The position numbers and the translations under genes were made by a program. A stretch of DNA of 64,000 nt from Rhodoferax lacus (GTDB lineage Bacteria > Pseudomonadota > Gammaproteobacteria > Burkholderiales > Burkholderiaceae_C): positions 1 through 64,000 of the forward strand of contig NZ_QFZK01000007.1 of the NCBI RefSeq assembly GCF_003415675.1. Reading direction: 5' to 3'. Below, one piece after another: positions 22,032 to 30,562 of this stretch; within the stretch, counting starts at the first letter, position 1, and each line of letters starts with the position of its first letter. The notes beneath the pieces were generated by a model. The model was given only the letters and a program-made list of their open reading frames with translations. It was not told where the DNA came from and did no database searches.

Positions 22032-22927
22032 GTGCGCTGGCCGACCAACAGCGTGCTTTGCTGGATGCCCTGTTTGTATGGCCTTCATCGGACGCGTCCC
22101 GGGCTCTCCTGGTGCAGGCCCGCGGTGTGGGGTCGCGGGCTGAGCGCGGCCTCAAGGCGTATCAGAGTAACGGCCATATGCTGGCAGAGCGTGCCCTGCG
22201 TGCGGCCTACCCGGTGCTCGCACAAATGCTGGGCGACGAGAGCTTTGGTGATCTGGCGCGTGCCCTGTGGCATGCCCACCCCCCGCAGTGTGGTGACATC
22301 GCGCGGTGGGGCGAGGCCACGGCCGATTTCGTTCAGGTCAGCGAGCAACTGCAAGGCGAACCCTATTTGGTTGACGTGGCCCGGGCGGAGTGGGCATTGC
22401 ACCGGTGTGCATTTGCGCAAGACCAGGATGCCGATCTCGCAAGCCTTGCACTGCTGACGACGGACGACCCGCAAACCCTGACCCTGGTGTTGGCGCCCGG
22501 CCTGGCTACGTTGTCAAGCCTGTGGCCCCTGGCCAGTCTGCTGTTGGCCCACACCGAGGGCAGCCCTTCGTTTGCGGAAGTGGGCGCGCAACTCAGTAGC
22601 CGGATTGCGCAAGCTGTGGTGATTTGGCGTCATGGCTTTCAACCCAGATTGCGTTTGCCTCTGGCAGGCGAGTTGCCGGTGTTGTGCGCTTTGCAAACTG
22701 GCCGGGATTTGGCTTCGGCGCTTCAGGCCAGCACCGAACTGGATATTGCCCAGTGGCTTCCACTTGCAGTACGGACCGGACTGGTCCTGGGTGTTTGCCC
22801 CCACGTTGCCCCTTCCGTGGCGCTGGATGGCGGTAACACTGGATGTGCTGCATCCCCTGCTCAGCCTCTTGGTTCGGATGTATGTAGCCCAGGCATTCTT
22901 TCTCTCCGGGGTGACCAAATTGCGTAA
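22028..22927 (+). CDS. bufC: DUF2063 partner protein BufC (3' end possibly frameshifted)
   Basis: BufC proteins (DUF2063, once called putative DNA-binding) help the MNIO enzyme recognise its precursor. The GTG start at 22028 overlaps the bufB stop (GTGA), and the product reads [17 protein letters not shown]. Conserved parts include [18 protein letters not shown] and [18 protein letters not shown]. After [15 protein letters not shown] (about residue 255) the frame continues ~40 more residues, unlike the family, and overlaps the DoxX gene by 101 bases. In another frame a stop at 22834-22836 would give a short overlap with the DoxX ATG at 22827. A small indel near the 3' end is therefore suspected. 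Confidence 0.83.
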   Translation: MSALADQQRALLDALFVWPSSDASRALLVQARGVGSRAERGLKAYQSNGHMLAERALRAAYPVLAQMLGDESFGDLARALWHAHPPQCGDIARWGEATADFVQVSEQLQGEPYLVDVARAEWALHRCAFAQDQDADLASLALLTTDDPQTLTLVLAPGLATLSSLWPLASLLLAHTEGSPSFAEVGAQLSSRIAQAVVIWRHGFQPRLRLPLAGELPVLCALQTGRDLASALQASTELDIAQWLPLAVRTGLVLGVCPHVAPSVALDGGNTGCAASPAQPLGSDVCSPGILSLRGDQIA

Positions 22928-23102
22928 CTGGGACACCAGGTTGGCCCTGTTTCAAGACGCGTACCACGTGCCGGTTCTGCCACCCGCATGGGCGGCTTTG
23001 CTGGGCACTTGGGGCGATATTGGATCGCCGGCCTTGTTAGTCCTGGGCTTGGGCGGTCGGCTTGCCGCACTGGGGCTCTCGGTGGTCAACGTGGTCGCTT
23101 GA
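22827..23102 (+). CDS. DoxX-family membrane protein, C-terminally truncated
   Basis: The 91-residue product starts [15 protein letters not shown] and has three hydrophobic segments (about residues 8-28, 55-70, 74-91). It contains the DoxX-type [16 protein letters not shown] stretch and ends abruptly in VVNVVA. Typical bufferin-operon DoxX proteins are roughly 130-150 residues with four membrane segments, so the last helix is missing. Only 30 bases separate the stop from the convergent gpx gene, so DNA may have been lost here. The role of DoxX in bufferin operons is thought to be redox or quinone related, but is unproven. Confidence 0.72.
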   Translation: MAVTLDVLHPLLSLLVRMYVAQAFFLSGVTKLRNWDTRLALFQDAYHVPVLPPAWAALLGTWGDIGSPALLVLGLGGRLAALGLSVVNVVA

Positions 23103-23132
23103 CCGCGTCCTGGAGCGCAACCCGGGCCCCCG

Positions 23133-23702
23133 TTAGCGCAGGGCCTTCTCCACCGCGCCCAGCAGAGCGGGACTAGTGGGTTCCACATCGCTTGCAAAAC
23201 TGGCAACGGCCTTGCCGTTACGGTCTATCAGGTACTTGTGAAAGTTCCATTGCGGGCTCTTGCCAGTGGCTTTTTGCAGTGCACCGTACATGGGATTCCT
23301 GGCAGCGCCCGACACCACGGATTTGGACAGCATGGGGAACTTCACACCATAGGTGTTGAAGCAGAAGTCGGCAATTTCCTTGGAGGACCCTGGCTCTTGG
23401 CTGCCGAAGTCGTTGGACGGAAAGCCCAACACCACCAGACCCTGCTTTTCGTATTGCGCATACAGCGTTTCCAGGCCCTGGTACTGGCTGGTAAAGCCGC
23501 AGTAGCTTGCGGTGTTGACCACCAGCACCACTTTGCCGGCGTACTGGCAGAGGTCTTGGGGTGCATCGTCCTGCAGGCGCGGGAACTTGAATTGCAGCAA
23601 GGCCGGGCAGGCGGCAGGAGGTGCCGCATGGGCGGCAGTTACCATGGCCAGGAAGCCCACGGTAAACGCCACACGAAGCAGGGTCCAAATTTGATTGTTC
23701 AT
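23133..23702 (-). CDS. Periplasmic glutathione-peroxidase-family protein
   Basis: This thioredoxin-fold peroxidase (189 residues) reduces peroxides, in bacteria usually with thioredoxin as the reductant. A signal peptide (about residues 1-26, ending AHA) predicts export. The peroxidatic cysteine is Cys68 in NTASYCGFTSQY. The FPSNDFGSQEPGS motif and the WNFHKYLID motif complete the active site. An upstream in-frame ATG (23762) would bury the signal peptide and is unlikely. It converges on the truncated DoxX gene; location and function fit the adjacent copper/redox locus. Confidence 0.9.
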   Translation of the reverse strand: MNNQIWTLLRVAFTVGFLAMVTAAHAAPPAACPALLQFKFPRLQDDAPQDLCQYAGKVVLVVNTASYCGFTSQYQGLETLYAQYEKQGLVVLGFPSNDFGSQEPGSSKEIADFCFNTYGVKFPMLSKSVVSGAARNPMYGALQKATGKSPQWNFHKYLIDRNGKAVASFASDVEPTSPALLGAVEKALR

Positions 23703-23786
23703 TGCGGCATGGTAGGGGCAACGCAAAGTCTTTGCTGATGAAGACTTATTGACCAAGCCCACTGCAAGCCTGCTCTCAGCCGTGCG

Positions 23787-24989
23787 CTACCAGTTGGCTT
23801 CACGCTCCGGCGTGGCGCTGATCTTGTGGATGGACAGGTCGGCACCGTCATATTCTTCTTCCTGGCTCATGCGCAAGCCCACTGTGGCTTTGAGCAAACC
23901 ATAGACTGCAAAGCCACTGACCAGTGCCCAGAGCACGCCCAGGCCCGTGCCTATCAACTGCCCCCCCAGACTCACACCGCCCAGGCCACCCAGTGCCTTG
24001 CTGCCGAAAATGCCTGCGGCAATGCCGCCCCAGGTGCCGCACAGGCCGTGCAGCGGCCACACGCCCAGCACATCGTCAATCTTCCATTTGTTCTGCGTCA
24101 GGGTGAACATGACCACAAAGATGGCCCCCGCCACTCCGCCCACCACCAGCGCGCCCAGTGGGTGCATCAGGTCGGAGCCGGCGCACACGGCCACCAGACC
24201 GGCCAGCGGTCCGTTGTGCAAAAAGCCGGGGTCGTTCTTGCCCAGCAGCAGGGCCACCAGGGTGCCGCCCACCATGGCCATCAGGGAATTCACGGCGACC
24301 AGGCCGGATATCTTGTCCAGGGTCTGCGCACTCATCACGTTGAAGCCAAACCAGCCCACCGTCAGAATCCAAGCGCCCAGGGCCAGAAAGGGGATGCTGC
24401 TCGGCGGGTGGGCGGAGATGGCGCCGTCCTTGCGGTAGCGGTTGCTGCGCGCACCCAGCAGGATGACAGCACCCAGCGCAATCCAGCCACCCACGGCATG
24501 CACCACCACGCTGCCGGCAAAGTCATGGAACTCGGCGCCTGTGGTCGCCTTGATCCAGGCCTGCACGCCAAAGTGCTGGTTCCAGGCGATGCCCTCGAAG
24601 AACGGATAGATCAGGCCGACGATGACCGCTGTGGCGATCAATTGCGGCCAGAACTTGGCGCGCTCGGCAATGCCGCCAGAGATGATGGCGGGAATGGCTG
24701 CGGCAAAGGTCAGCAGGAAGAAGAACTTCACCAGCGTGTAGCCATTCTTGGCGGCCAGCTCTTCGGCCCCGACAAAGAAGCCCGTGCCATAGGCCACGGC
24801 ATAACCCACCACAAAATACACGACGGTCGACACTGAGAAGTCCACCAGAATCTTCACTAGCGCGTTCACCTGGTTCTTGCGCCGTACAGTGCCCAATTCC
24901 AGAAAGGCAAAGCCAGCATGCATGGCAAGCACCATGACCGCGCCCAACAATATAAACAGGGCATCGGCGCCCTGTTGCAGTGCATTCAT
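23787..24989 (-). CDS. amt: Ammonium transporter (Amt family)
   Basis: The 400-residue inner-membrane channel conducts ammonium and works as a trimer. It has 11 hydrophobic segments. The family landmarks are GFAFLELGTVRRKNQ, the pore histidine region EFHDFAGSVVVHAVGG, and HGLCGTWGGIAAGIFG carrying the second pore histidine. It lacks the cleaved signal peptide of E. coli AmtB. The start at 24989 has an AAGGGGA upstream; a longer frame to 25091 overlaps the intergenic leader. No glnK (PII) gene is adjacent, unlike the common glnK-amtB pair. Confidence 0.94.
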   Translation of the reverse strand: MNALQQGADALFILLGAVMVLAMHAGFAFLELGTVRRKNQVNALVKILVDFSVSTVVYFVVGYAVAYGTGFFVGAEELAAKNGYTLVKFFFLLTFAAAIPAIISGGIAERAKFWPQLIATAVIVGLIYPFFEGIAWNQHFGVQAWIKATTGAEFHDFAGSVVVHAVGGWIALGAVILLGARSNRYRKDGAISAHPPSSIPFLALGAWILTVGWFGFNVMSAQTLDKISGLVAVNSLMAMVGGTLVALLLGKNDPGFLHNGPLAGLVAVCAGSDLMHPLGALVVGGVAGAIFVVMFTLTQNKWKIDDVLGVWPLHGLCGTWGGIAAGIFGSKALGGLGGVSLGGQLIGTGLGVLWALVSGFAVYGLLKATVGLRMSQEEEYDGADLSIHKISATPEREANW

Positions 24990-25014
24990 GTAAATCCCCT
25001 TTGAGAAAATGCCG

Positions 25015-25049
25015 TTTTGCGGTGCATTTAGGTGGCAACTACCGCAAAA
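25015..25049. promoter_or_regulatory. Inverted repeat upstream of amt, possible operator
   Basis: TTTTGCGGT (25015-25023) and ACCGCAAAA (25041-25049) are perfect 9-bp arms separated by 17 bases, 26-60 bases upstream of the amt start. This could bind a nitrogen regulator or form a leader stem. No sigma-54 promoter with GG-N10-GC spacing was found. Function is unknown. Confidence 0.35.
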
Positions 25050-25108
25050 GCACCAAAAGTAAGCAAAAAATGGGCCAAAAAAGACGGGCATGGATGCAGG
25101 TTGATTTT

Positions 25109-25137
25109 TTGGTGCACAGGAGGCCGCTTGCTACAAT
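25109..25137 (+). promoter_or_regulatory. Putative sigma-70 promoter of metXW
   Basis: TTGGTG (-35) and TACAAT (-10) with a 17-base spacer predict transcription starting near 25143-25146, exactly where the SAM-II aptamer begins. The agreement between promoter and aptamer supports both. Confidence 0.6.
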
Positions 25138-25142
25138 CCCGC

Positions 25143-25193
25143 CAGCGCCAATTTGCTCCAGCTTGCGGGCGCTTTACAAATGCAGCTAAAGAC
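25143..25193 (+). promoter_or_regulatory. SAM-II-like riboswitch aptamer upstream of metX
   Basis: The layout matches the SAM-II pseudoknot: a first stem AGCGCC (25144-25149) with GGCGCT (25168-25173), and a loop starting AATTTG that can pair with the downstream CAAAT (25177-25181). The hallmark AGCTAAAG closes it at 25184-25191. SAM-II controls methionine and SAM genes, mainly in Alphaproteobacteria and some Burkholderiales. Here it precedes metX, so high SAM should switch the operon off. The recognition is by eye against the known aptamer. Confidence 0.82.
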
Positions 25194-25208
25194 GGACCGA
25201 CCCAAACT

Positions 25209-25241
25209 CCCGGCCTCGTTGAATGCGATGCCGGGTTTTTT
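25209..25241 (+). terminator. Intrinsic terminator between the SAM-II aptamer and metX
   Basis: CCCGGC (25209-25214) pairs with GCCGGG (25230-25235) and is followed by six T, ending only 15 bases before the metX ATG. It looks like the expression platform of the riboswitch, giving transcriptional attenuation. No alternative antiterminator was worked out. Confidence 0.75.
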
Positions 25242-25256
25242 GTTTGTGGGGTTTGA

Positions 25257-26450
25257 ATGGGAACGAACTTGTCAACATTGGATGAGCCACTGATTGCCGT
25301 TGCGCAATCCATGCATTTCGATGCTCCGCTGCCGCTGCAAAGCGGCGCCTCCCTGAGCGGTTACCAGCTTTCCTACGAGACCTACGGCACGCTCAACGCC
25401 GACAAGTCCAATGCCGTGCTGGTGTGCCATGCGCTCAATGCCTCCCACCATGTGGCAGGTACTTACGATGGACAGGCCAACTCCGAGGGCTGGTGGGACA
25501 ACATGATTGGCCCGGGCAAGGCGCTGGACACCACGCAGTTCTTTGTCATTGGCGTCAACAACCTGGGCTCCTGCTTTGGCTCCACCGGCCCCATGCACAC
25601 CAACCCGGCGACCGGTCGGGCCTATGGCACCGACTTCCCGGTGGTGACGGTGGAAGACTGGGTGGACGCGCAGGCGCGGCTGCTCGACGTGCTGGGTATT
25701 CACAAGCTGGCCGCCGTCATGGGCGGCTCGCTGGGCGGCATGCAGGCCCTGAGCTGGACCCTGCGATACCCCCAACGCGTGGGCCACGCGCTGGTGATTG
25801 CCAGCGCCCCCAACCTGAACGCCGAGAACATTGCCTTCAACGAGGTGGCCCGCCGCGCCATCGTCACCGACCCGGATTTCCATGGAGGCCACTTTTACGA
25901 CCATGGCGTGATCCCCAAGCGCGGCCTGCGCATTGCCCGCATGATCGGCCACATCACCTACCTCAGTGACGACGTGATGAACGAGAAGTTCGGCCGCCAA
26001 TTGCGGGCCGCAGCACTGGCCGCCAAGAACGGCAAGCCAGAGGAACTGACCGGGTACCTGTACAGCACCCAGGATGCCGAGTTCCAGATCGAGAGCTATC
26101 TGCGCTACCAGGGCGACAAGTTTGCCGAGTACTTCGATGCCAACACCTATTTGCTGATCACCCGCGCTCTGGACTACTTTGACCCGGCGCGCAATTTTGG
26201 CGGTGACCTGAGCCAGGCCCTGGCGGCTGCCACCTGCAAGTTCCTCATCGTCAGCTTCACCACCGACTGGCGCTTTGCGCCCAAGCGCAGCCGCGAAATC
26301 GTCAAGGCCTTGCTGGACAACCGGCGCCAGGTGAGCTACGCCGAGATCGACGCGCCACACGGCCACGACGCCTTCTTGCTCAATGACCCGCGCTACAAGA
26401 ACGTGGTGCGCAGCTACTTCGATGGCGTGGCCAAGGAGGTTTCTCAATGA
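25257..26450 (+). CDS. metX: Homoserine O-acyltransferase MetX
   Basis: MetX activates homoserine by O-acylation (acetyl or succinyl) in methionine synthesis. The 397-residue alpha/beta-hydrolase has the nucleophile Ser158 in GGSLGG, an acid in the TTDWRF segment and His in APHGHDAF. Conserved [10 protein letters not shown] and [12 protein letters not shown] blocks are present. Acyl specificity cannot be decided from what I can see: many betaproteobacterial enzymes use succinyl-CoA. A GGGG lies 7-10 bases before the ATG. The gene follows the SAM-II riboswitch and terminator, and its end overlaps metW. Confidence 0.94.
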   Translation: MGTNLSTLDEPLIAVAQSMHFDAPLPLQSGASLSGYQLSYETYGTLNADKSNAVLVCHALNASHHVAGTYDGQANSEGWWDNMIGPGKALDTTQFFVIGVNNLGSCFGSTGPMHTNPATGRAYGTDFPVVTVEDWVDAQARLLDVLGIHKLAAVMGGSLGGMQALSWTLRYPQRVGHALVIASAPNLNAENIAFNEVARRAIVTDPDFHGGHFYDHGVIPKRGLRIARMIGHITYLSDDVMNEKFGRQLRAAALAAKNGKPEELTGYLYSTQDAEFQIESYLRYQGDKFAEYFDANTYLLITRALDYFDPARNFGGDLSQALAAATCKFLIVSFTTDWRFAPKRSREIVKALLDNRRQVSYAEIDAPHGHDAFLLNDPRYKNVVRSYFDGVAKEVSQ

Positions 26451-27028
26451 GTGACACCACCATCCAACACGCCATTGCCGAACTGGTGCCGCGCGGCGCG
26501 CGCGTGCTCGACCTGGGTTGTGGCGACGGAGCCATGCTGGACTACCTGCAGCGCGAACGCGGCTGCACCGGCTACGGCATCGAGATTGCCGACGCCAATG
26601 TGCTGGCTTGCATCGCGCGCGGAGTGAATGTCATCCAGCTCAATCTGGACGAAGGCCTGGCGATTTTTGAGGACGCGTCGTTTGATGTGGTGCTGCAGAT
26701 CGACACCCTGCAACACCTGCGCAATGCCGAAGTCATGCTGCGCGAGACCGCGCGCGTGGGCCAGGTGGGCATCGTAGCCTTCCCCAACTTTGCCCACTGG
26801 CCCAACCGCCTGAGCGTGTTGCGCGGGCGCATGCCGGTGACCAAGCGCCTGCCCTACCAGTGGTACGACACACCCAACATCCGCGTGGGCACGCATGCCG
26901 ACCTGGCCGACCTGGCCGGGCGCAGCGGCCTGCGCGTGCTCGACAGCTTTGGCCTGCAGGACGGGCGCACCGTGCGCTTTGCGCCGAATTGGCGGGCGGG
27001 AACCTCGGTTTACAAGCTGGCGCGTTAG
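26447..27028 (+). CDS. metW: Methionine biosynthesis protein MetW
   Basis: MetW is a methyltransferase-fold protein (193 residues) always linked to MetX in many Proteobacteria and thought to assist or complex with it. The SAM-binding motif [12 protein letters not shown] is at residues 20-31. Conserved features include [10 protein letters not shown] and the [11 protein letters not shown] block with the [10 protein letters not shown] segment. It overlaps metX by four bases (ATGA), so the two are translationally coupled and share the SAM-II control. Confidence 0.93.
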   Translation: MSDTTIQHAIAELVPRGARVLDLGCGDGAMLDYLQRERGCTGYGIEIADANVLACIARGVNVIQLNLDEGLAIFEDASFDVVLQIDTLQHLRNAEVMLRETARVGQVGIVAFPNFAHWPNRLSVLRGRMPVTKRLPYQWYDTPNIRVGTHADLADLAGRSGLRVLDSFGLQDGRTVRFAPNWRAGTSVYKLAR

Positions 27029-27090
27029 CCTTTCACTTGCTGCGTGGCATGATGCCGGTTGGACCCGCCCCACCCGACACAGGACACCCT

Positions 27091-28551
27091 ATGAACGCCC
27101 GCATCCCGACCCAGAGCCTGAGCGCGCCGCAAGTCTTGAGCGAAGTCAGCAGCGCCTGGGACCGCAGCATCGTCCCGGAGCTGAGCGACTACATCGCCAT
27201 CCCCGCCAAGTCGCCCATGTTCGATGCCGACTGGGCCGCCAACGGCTACCTCGATACCGTGGTGCGCAACACGGCCAGCTGGATAGAGGCGCAAAAGGTG
27301 CCGGGCCTGACGCTGGAAGTGGTGCGCCTGCCCGGCCAGACGCCAGTGCTGTTTTTCGAGGTGGCAGCCACCCGCAGCAACGCACAGCAGACCGTCCTGA
27401 TGTACGGCCACCTGGACAAGCAGCCCGAATTTTCCGGCTGGCGCTCGGACCTGGGGCCGTGGACGCCCAAGTACCTGGACGGCAAGCTCTATGGCCGTGG
27501 TGGCGCCGATGACGGCTACGCCGCCTATGCCGCCATCGCCGCGATCCAGGCGCTCAAGAGCCAGAAGCAGGAGCACCCGCGTATCGTGGGCCTGATAGAA
27601 ACCTGCGAGGAAAGCGGCTCGCCCAATCTGCTGCAGTACATAGACGCCTTGGGAAGCCGCCTGGGCGACGTGGGCCTGGTAATCTGCCTGGACTCGGGTG
27701 CGGGCAATTACGACCAGCTCTGGCTGACCAACAGCCTGCGCGGCGTGGCCGGTGGTGTGCTCAAGGTGCAAATCCTTACCGAGGGCGTGCACTCGGGCGA
27801 CGCCAGTGGCCTGGTGCCTTCGAGCTTTCGCATCATGCGCCAGGTGCTGGATCGTCTGGAGGATAGTGCCACCGGGCGCCTGCTGCCCGCCGCCTTCCAT
27901 TGCGAGGTGCCGCCCGAGCGTCTGGCGCAGGCCCGGGCCACGGCGGCGATTCTGGGCGAGGCCGTGCACCAGAATTTTCCGTGGGCGCACTACGATTGCG
28001 ATGGCGCCAAGACTTTTTCCTTACCCACCACCACCGACCCGCTGCAGGGCCTGCTCAACCGCACCTGGGCGCCCACGCTCAGCGTGGTGGGCGTAGAGGG
28101 CTTTCCGGACATGAAGGATGCGGGCAATGTGCTGCGGCCCTTCACCGCCTTCAAGCTCTCGTTGCGCCTGCCGCCGCTGGTGGACGCACAAGCTGCCGTG
28201 CAGCAACTCAAAGCCCTGCTGGAAGACAACGCGCCCTACCAGGCCCAGGTCACCTTTGCGCCCGGCGGCCAGGCCACGGGCTGGAATGCGCCCGACACCG
28301 CGGCGTGGTTTGAGAAAGCGCTGGACGATGCGTCCCAGACCTTCTTCGGCGCGCCTTGCGGCTATGTCGGCCAGGGCGGCACCATCCCGCTGATGAACAT
28401 GCTGTCCAAGGGCTTCCCCAAAGCGCAGATGATGGTTTGCGGCGTGCTCGGCCCCAAGAGCAACGCCCATGGACCCAACGAGTTTTTGCATGTGCCTTAT
28501 GCCAAGAAGCTCACTGCGGCGGTGGCGCAGGTGATTGCCCAGTGCCCCTGA
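27091..28551 (+). CDS. M20-family metallopeptidase
   Basis: The 486-residue protein is a di-zinc aminoacylase/carboxypeptidase-type enzyme of family M20. Metal ligands are in MYGHLDKQPEF (His, Asp), GRGGADDGYAAYA (bridging Asp), ETCEESGS (catalytic Glu-Glu) and, at the C-terminus, GPNEFLHVPYAKK. A dimerisation domain sits in the middle (about residues 215-370). It has no signal peptide. It resembles CNDP-type dipeptidases, but the substrate is not predictable. The start at 27091 (MNARIPTQSL) follows metW by 62 bases; the open frame upstream overlaps metW and is rejected. Confidence 0.88.
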   Translation: MNARIPTQSLSAPQVLSEVSSAWDRSIVPELSDYIAIPAKSPMFDADWAANGYLDTVVRNTASWIEAQKVPGLTLEVVRLPGQTPVLFFEVAATRSNAQQTVLMYGHLDKQPEFSGWRSDLGPWTPKYLDGKLYGRGGADDGYAAYAAIAAIQALKSQKQEHPRIVGLIETCEESGSPNLLQYIDALGSRLGDVGLVICLDSGAGNYDQLWLTNSLRGVAGGVLKVQILTEGVHSGDASGLVPSSFRIMRQVLDRLEDSATGRLLPAAFHCEVPPERLAQARATAAILGEAVHQNFPWAHYDCDGAKTFSLPTTTDPLQGLLNRTWAPTLSVVGVEGFPDMKDAGNVLRPFTAFKLSLRLPPLVDAQAAVQQLKALLEDNAPYQAQVTFAPGGQATGWNAPDTAAWFEKALDDASQTFFGAPCGYVGQGGTIPLMNMLSKGFPKAQMMVCGVLGPKSNAHGPNEFLHVPYAKKLTAAVAQVIAQCP

Positions 28552-28635
28552 CAGGCTGACTCGCAGTCGCCTGCCAGGCCGGAGGTGGCGGCCAGTGCAC
28601 TAAGCCAGCCAGGCCAAGGACGGCAAGCGGCTTCT

Positions 28636-29379
28636 TTACGCCAGCAAGGCCAGTGCCGTGATGGCCGCTGTTTCGGAGCGCAATACGCGTGCGCCCAAGG
28701 TGACGGGCGCAAACCCGGCTGCCACGGCAGCACTTTCTTCCGCCACGCTGAGGCCGCCTTCCGGCCCGGACAGGAAAAGGGCGCTGGACGTTCCCAGGTC
28801 CATGCCTTGCAGGAGCTGCGTGCCTTCGCGCAGGGACAGCAGCAAGGCACGCGGTGCGTCCGTGTCTGTGGCATTGTGCGCCGCCAGCCATTGCGCCAGC
28901 GTCTTCACCCCATGGACCAATGGCACGCGGTTGCCGCCGCATTGTTCGCAGGCGGCAATCGCCACGCTTTGCCAGTGCTCCACCTTCTTGGTGGCGCGCT
29001 CGGCGGCCAGGCGCAGCACGCTGCGCTCGGTCATCAGGGGCTGGATGCTGGCCACGCCCAACTCGGCGGCTTTTTCCACCAGCCAGTCCATGCGCTCATT
29101 GGCGGGCATGCCCACGGCCAGGTGCACGGCGCGGCGTGCCTCACGCTCCACGGCTTGATGGCTGCCGATTTCCACTTGGACCTGGCTGCGCCCCATCAGT
29201 GTCACCCGGGCTTCGAACTCGCCGCCGGGGCTGGCGCCGTCCCAACCGGGGCCGTGGTTGAACAGGGTGATGCTGTCGCCCGGTTGCAGGCGCAGCACCT
29301 GCACATGGCGGGCCGCACCGGAGGGCAGGTCCAGCAGGTCACCGGTGTGCAGGGGTGCCGGGCAGAAAAAACGCGGCAT
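28636..29379 (-). CDS. rsmE: 16S rRNA (uracil1498-N3)-methyltransferase
   Basis: RsmE methylates U1498 of 16S rRNA with SAM. The 247-residue product begins MPRFFCPAPLHTG. It has the N-terminal PUA-like domain and the SPOUT deep-trefoil-knot signatures: EKAAELGVASIQPLMTERS, AIAACEQCGGNRVP, LSGPEGGLSVAEE and LGARVLRSETAAITAL. It lies two bases downstream of the amgK stop on the same strand, so the two are probably co-transcribed. Confidence 0.95.
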   Translation of the reverse strand: MPRFFCPAPLHTGDLLDLPSGAARHVQVLRLQPGDSITLFNHGPGWDGASPGGEFEARVTLMGRSQVQVEIGSHQAVEREARRAVHLAVGMPANERMDWLVEKAAELGVASIQPLMTERSVLRLAAERATKKVEHWQSVAIAACEQCGGNRVPLVHGVKTLAQWLAAHNATDTDAPRALLLSLREGTQLLQGMDLGTSSALFLSGPEGGLSVAEESAAVAAGFAPVTLGARVLRSETAAITALALLA

Positions 29380-29381
29380 GC

Positions 29382-30476
29382 CTAGAACCTGCCAAACGCA
29401 AAGGCAGTGGGCACCTCAATGCCTTCTATGGTCTCTACCAGGCGCAGCAGCGGCTTGAGCGCCATGTACCGTGCGCAGGTGGAGCGTATGTAGTGGATAA
29501 AGCGCGGCGTGTCGGCCAGGTATTGCGGCTTGCCGTCGCGCAATGTCAGGCGGGCAAAGATGCCGGCCACCTTGAGGTGGCGCTGCAGGCCCATCCACTC
29601 CACGCCCTGGTAAAACGCGCCAAAGTCATCGCCCACCGGCAGCCCGGCCCGGCGCGCTTTTTGCCAGTAGCGGATGGTCACATCCAGACAGAACGCTTCG
29701 TCCCAGCTCAGGAAGGCATCGCGCATCAGGCTGGCAATGTCGTAGGTGATGGGGCCATAGACCGCGTCCTGAAAGTCCAGCACGCCCATGCCCTGTGGCG
29801 ACACCATCAGGTTGCGCGGCATGAAGTCGCGGTGCACATAGACGCTGGGCCAGCTGAGATTGTTTTGCAGGATGCGCTCGAAGGCCTCGTCCAGCGTCTT
29901 GCGCTGCTTCTCATCCAGCACCACCTGGCGGTGCTGGGCGATGTACCACTGCGGGAACAATTCCAGCTCGCGGCGCAGCAGGGCCTGGTCGTAGACCGGC
30001 AGCACCTCGGGCCTGGAAGCCAGTTGCCACTGCAGCAGCAGGTCCACCGCTTCCATGTACTGATCGAGCGGCGGCTCGGCTGACAGGTCCATGCTTTGCA
30101 GCAGGGTGTTGGCGCCCAGGTCGCTGAGCAGCAAAAACCCCTGCTCTTCTTCCCAGGCCAGCACCTCGGGCACGCGCAAGCCGGCTTCCTGCATCAGGCG
30201 GTCCACCTGCACAAAAGGCTTGCAGTCTTCCTTGTCGGGCGGCGCGTCCATGACCACCAGGCTGCCCCGGCTGCTGTCAATGCGCAGGTAGCGCCGGAAG
30301 CTGGCGTCGGCCGAGGCCGGGCTCAGTGTGTCCGGCTGCAGCGCCAGTTCGGCGGGCAGGCCCGACAGCCATTGGAAAAACCGGGACTGGCGTCCAGCGT
30401 CAGACCACAGCACACCGTCAGTGGCCTGTGTTGCGGGTGACAGCTTGACCGATGGGGCGTGGATGTGTTGGCTCAT
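29382..30476 (-). CDS. amgK: Anomeric MurNAc/GlcNAc kinase AmgK-like phosphotransferase
   Basis: AmgK phosphorylates the anomeric carbon of MurNAc in peptidoglycan recycling, making MurNAc-1-phosphate for MurU and bypassing de novo UDP-MurNAc synthesis. The 364-residue product has the aminoglycoside-phosphotransferase fold: the catalytic loop VYVHRDFMPRNLMV and the metal-binding LDFQDAVYGPITYD. The N-terminal half carries DASFRRYLRI and VVMDAPPDKE. Location opposite lptD is typical for amgK. The likely partner MurU is encoded at 49596-50366, about 19 kb away. An APH of different specificity is possible but less likely. Confidence 0.85.
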   Translation of the reverse strand: MSQHIHAPSVKLSPATQATDGVLWSDAGRQSRFFQWLSGLPAELALQPDTLSPASADASFRRYLRIDSSRGSLVVMDAPPDKEDCKPFVQVDRLMQEAGLRVPEVLAWEEEQGFLLLSDLGANTLLQSMDLSAEPPLDQYMEAVDLLLQWQLASRPEVLPVYDQALLRRELELFPQWYIAQHRQVVLDEKQRKTLDEAFERILQNNLSWPSVYVHRDFMPRNLMVSPQGMGVLDFQDAVYGPITYDIASLMRDAFLSWDEAFCLDVTIRYWQKARRAGLPVGDDFGAFYQGVEWMGLQRHLKVAGIFARLTLRDGKPQYLADTPRFIHYIRSTCARYMALKPLLRLVETIEGIEVPTAFAFGRF

Positions 30477-30562
30477 GGATAATCCATTCTACAAAGGCTT
30501 CGCACCCGCCCCAATCCAACGCCTACCGGCATCATCCCCTTATTACCGCGTTTCCTGCCTTC

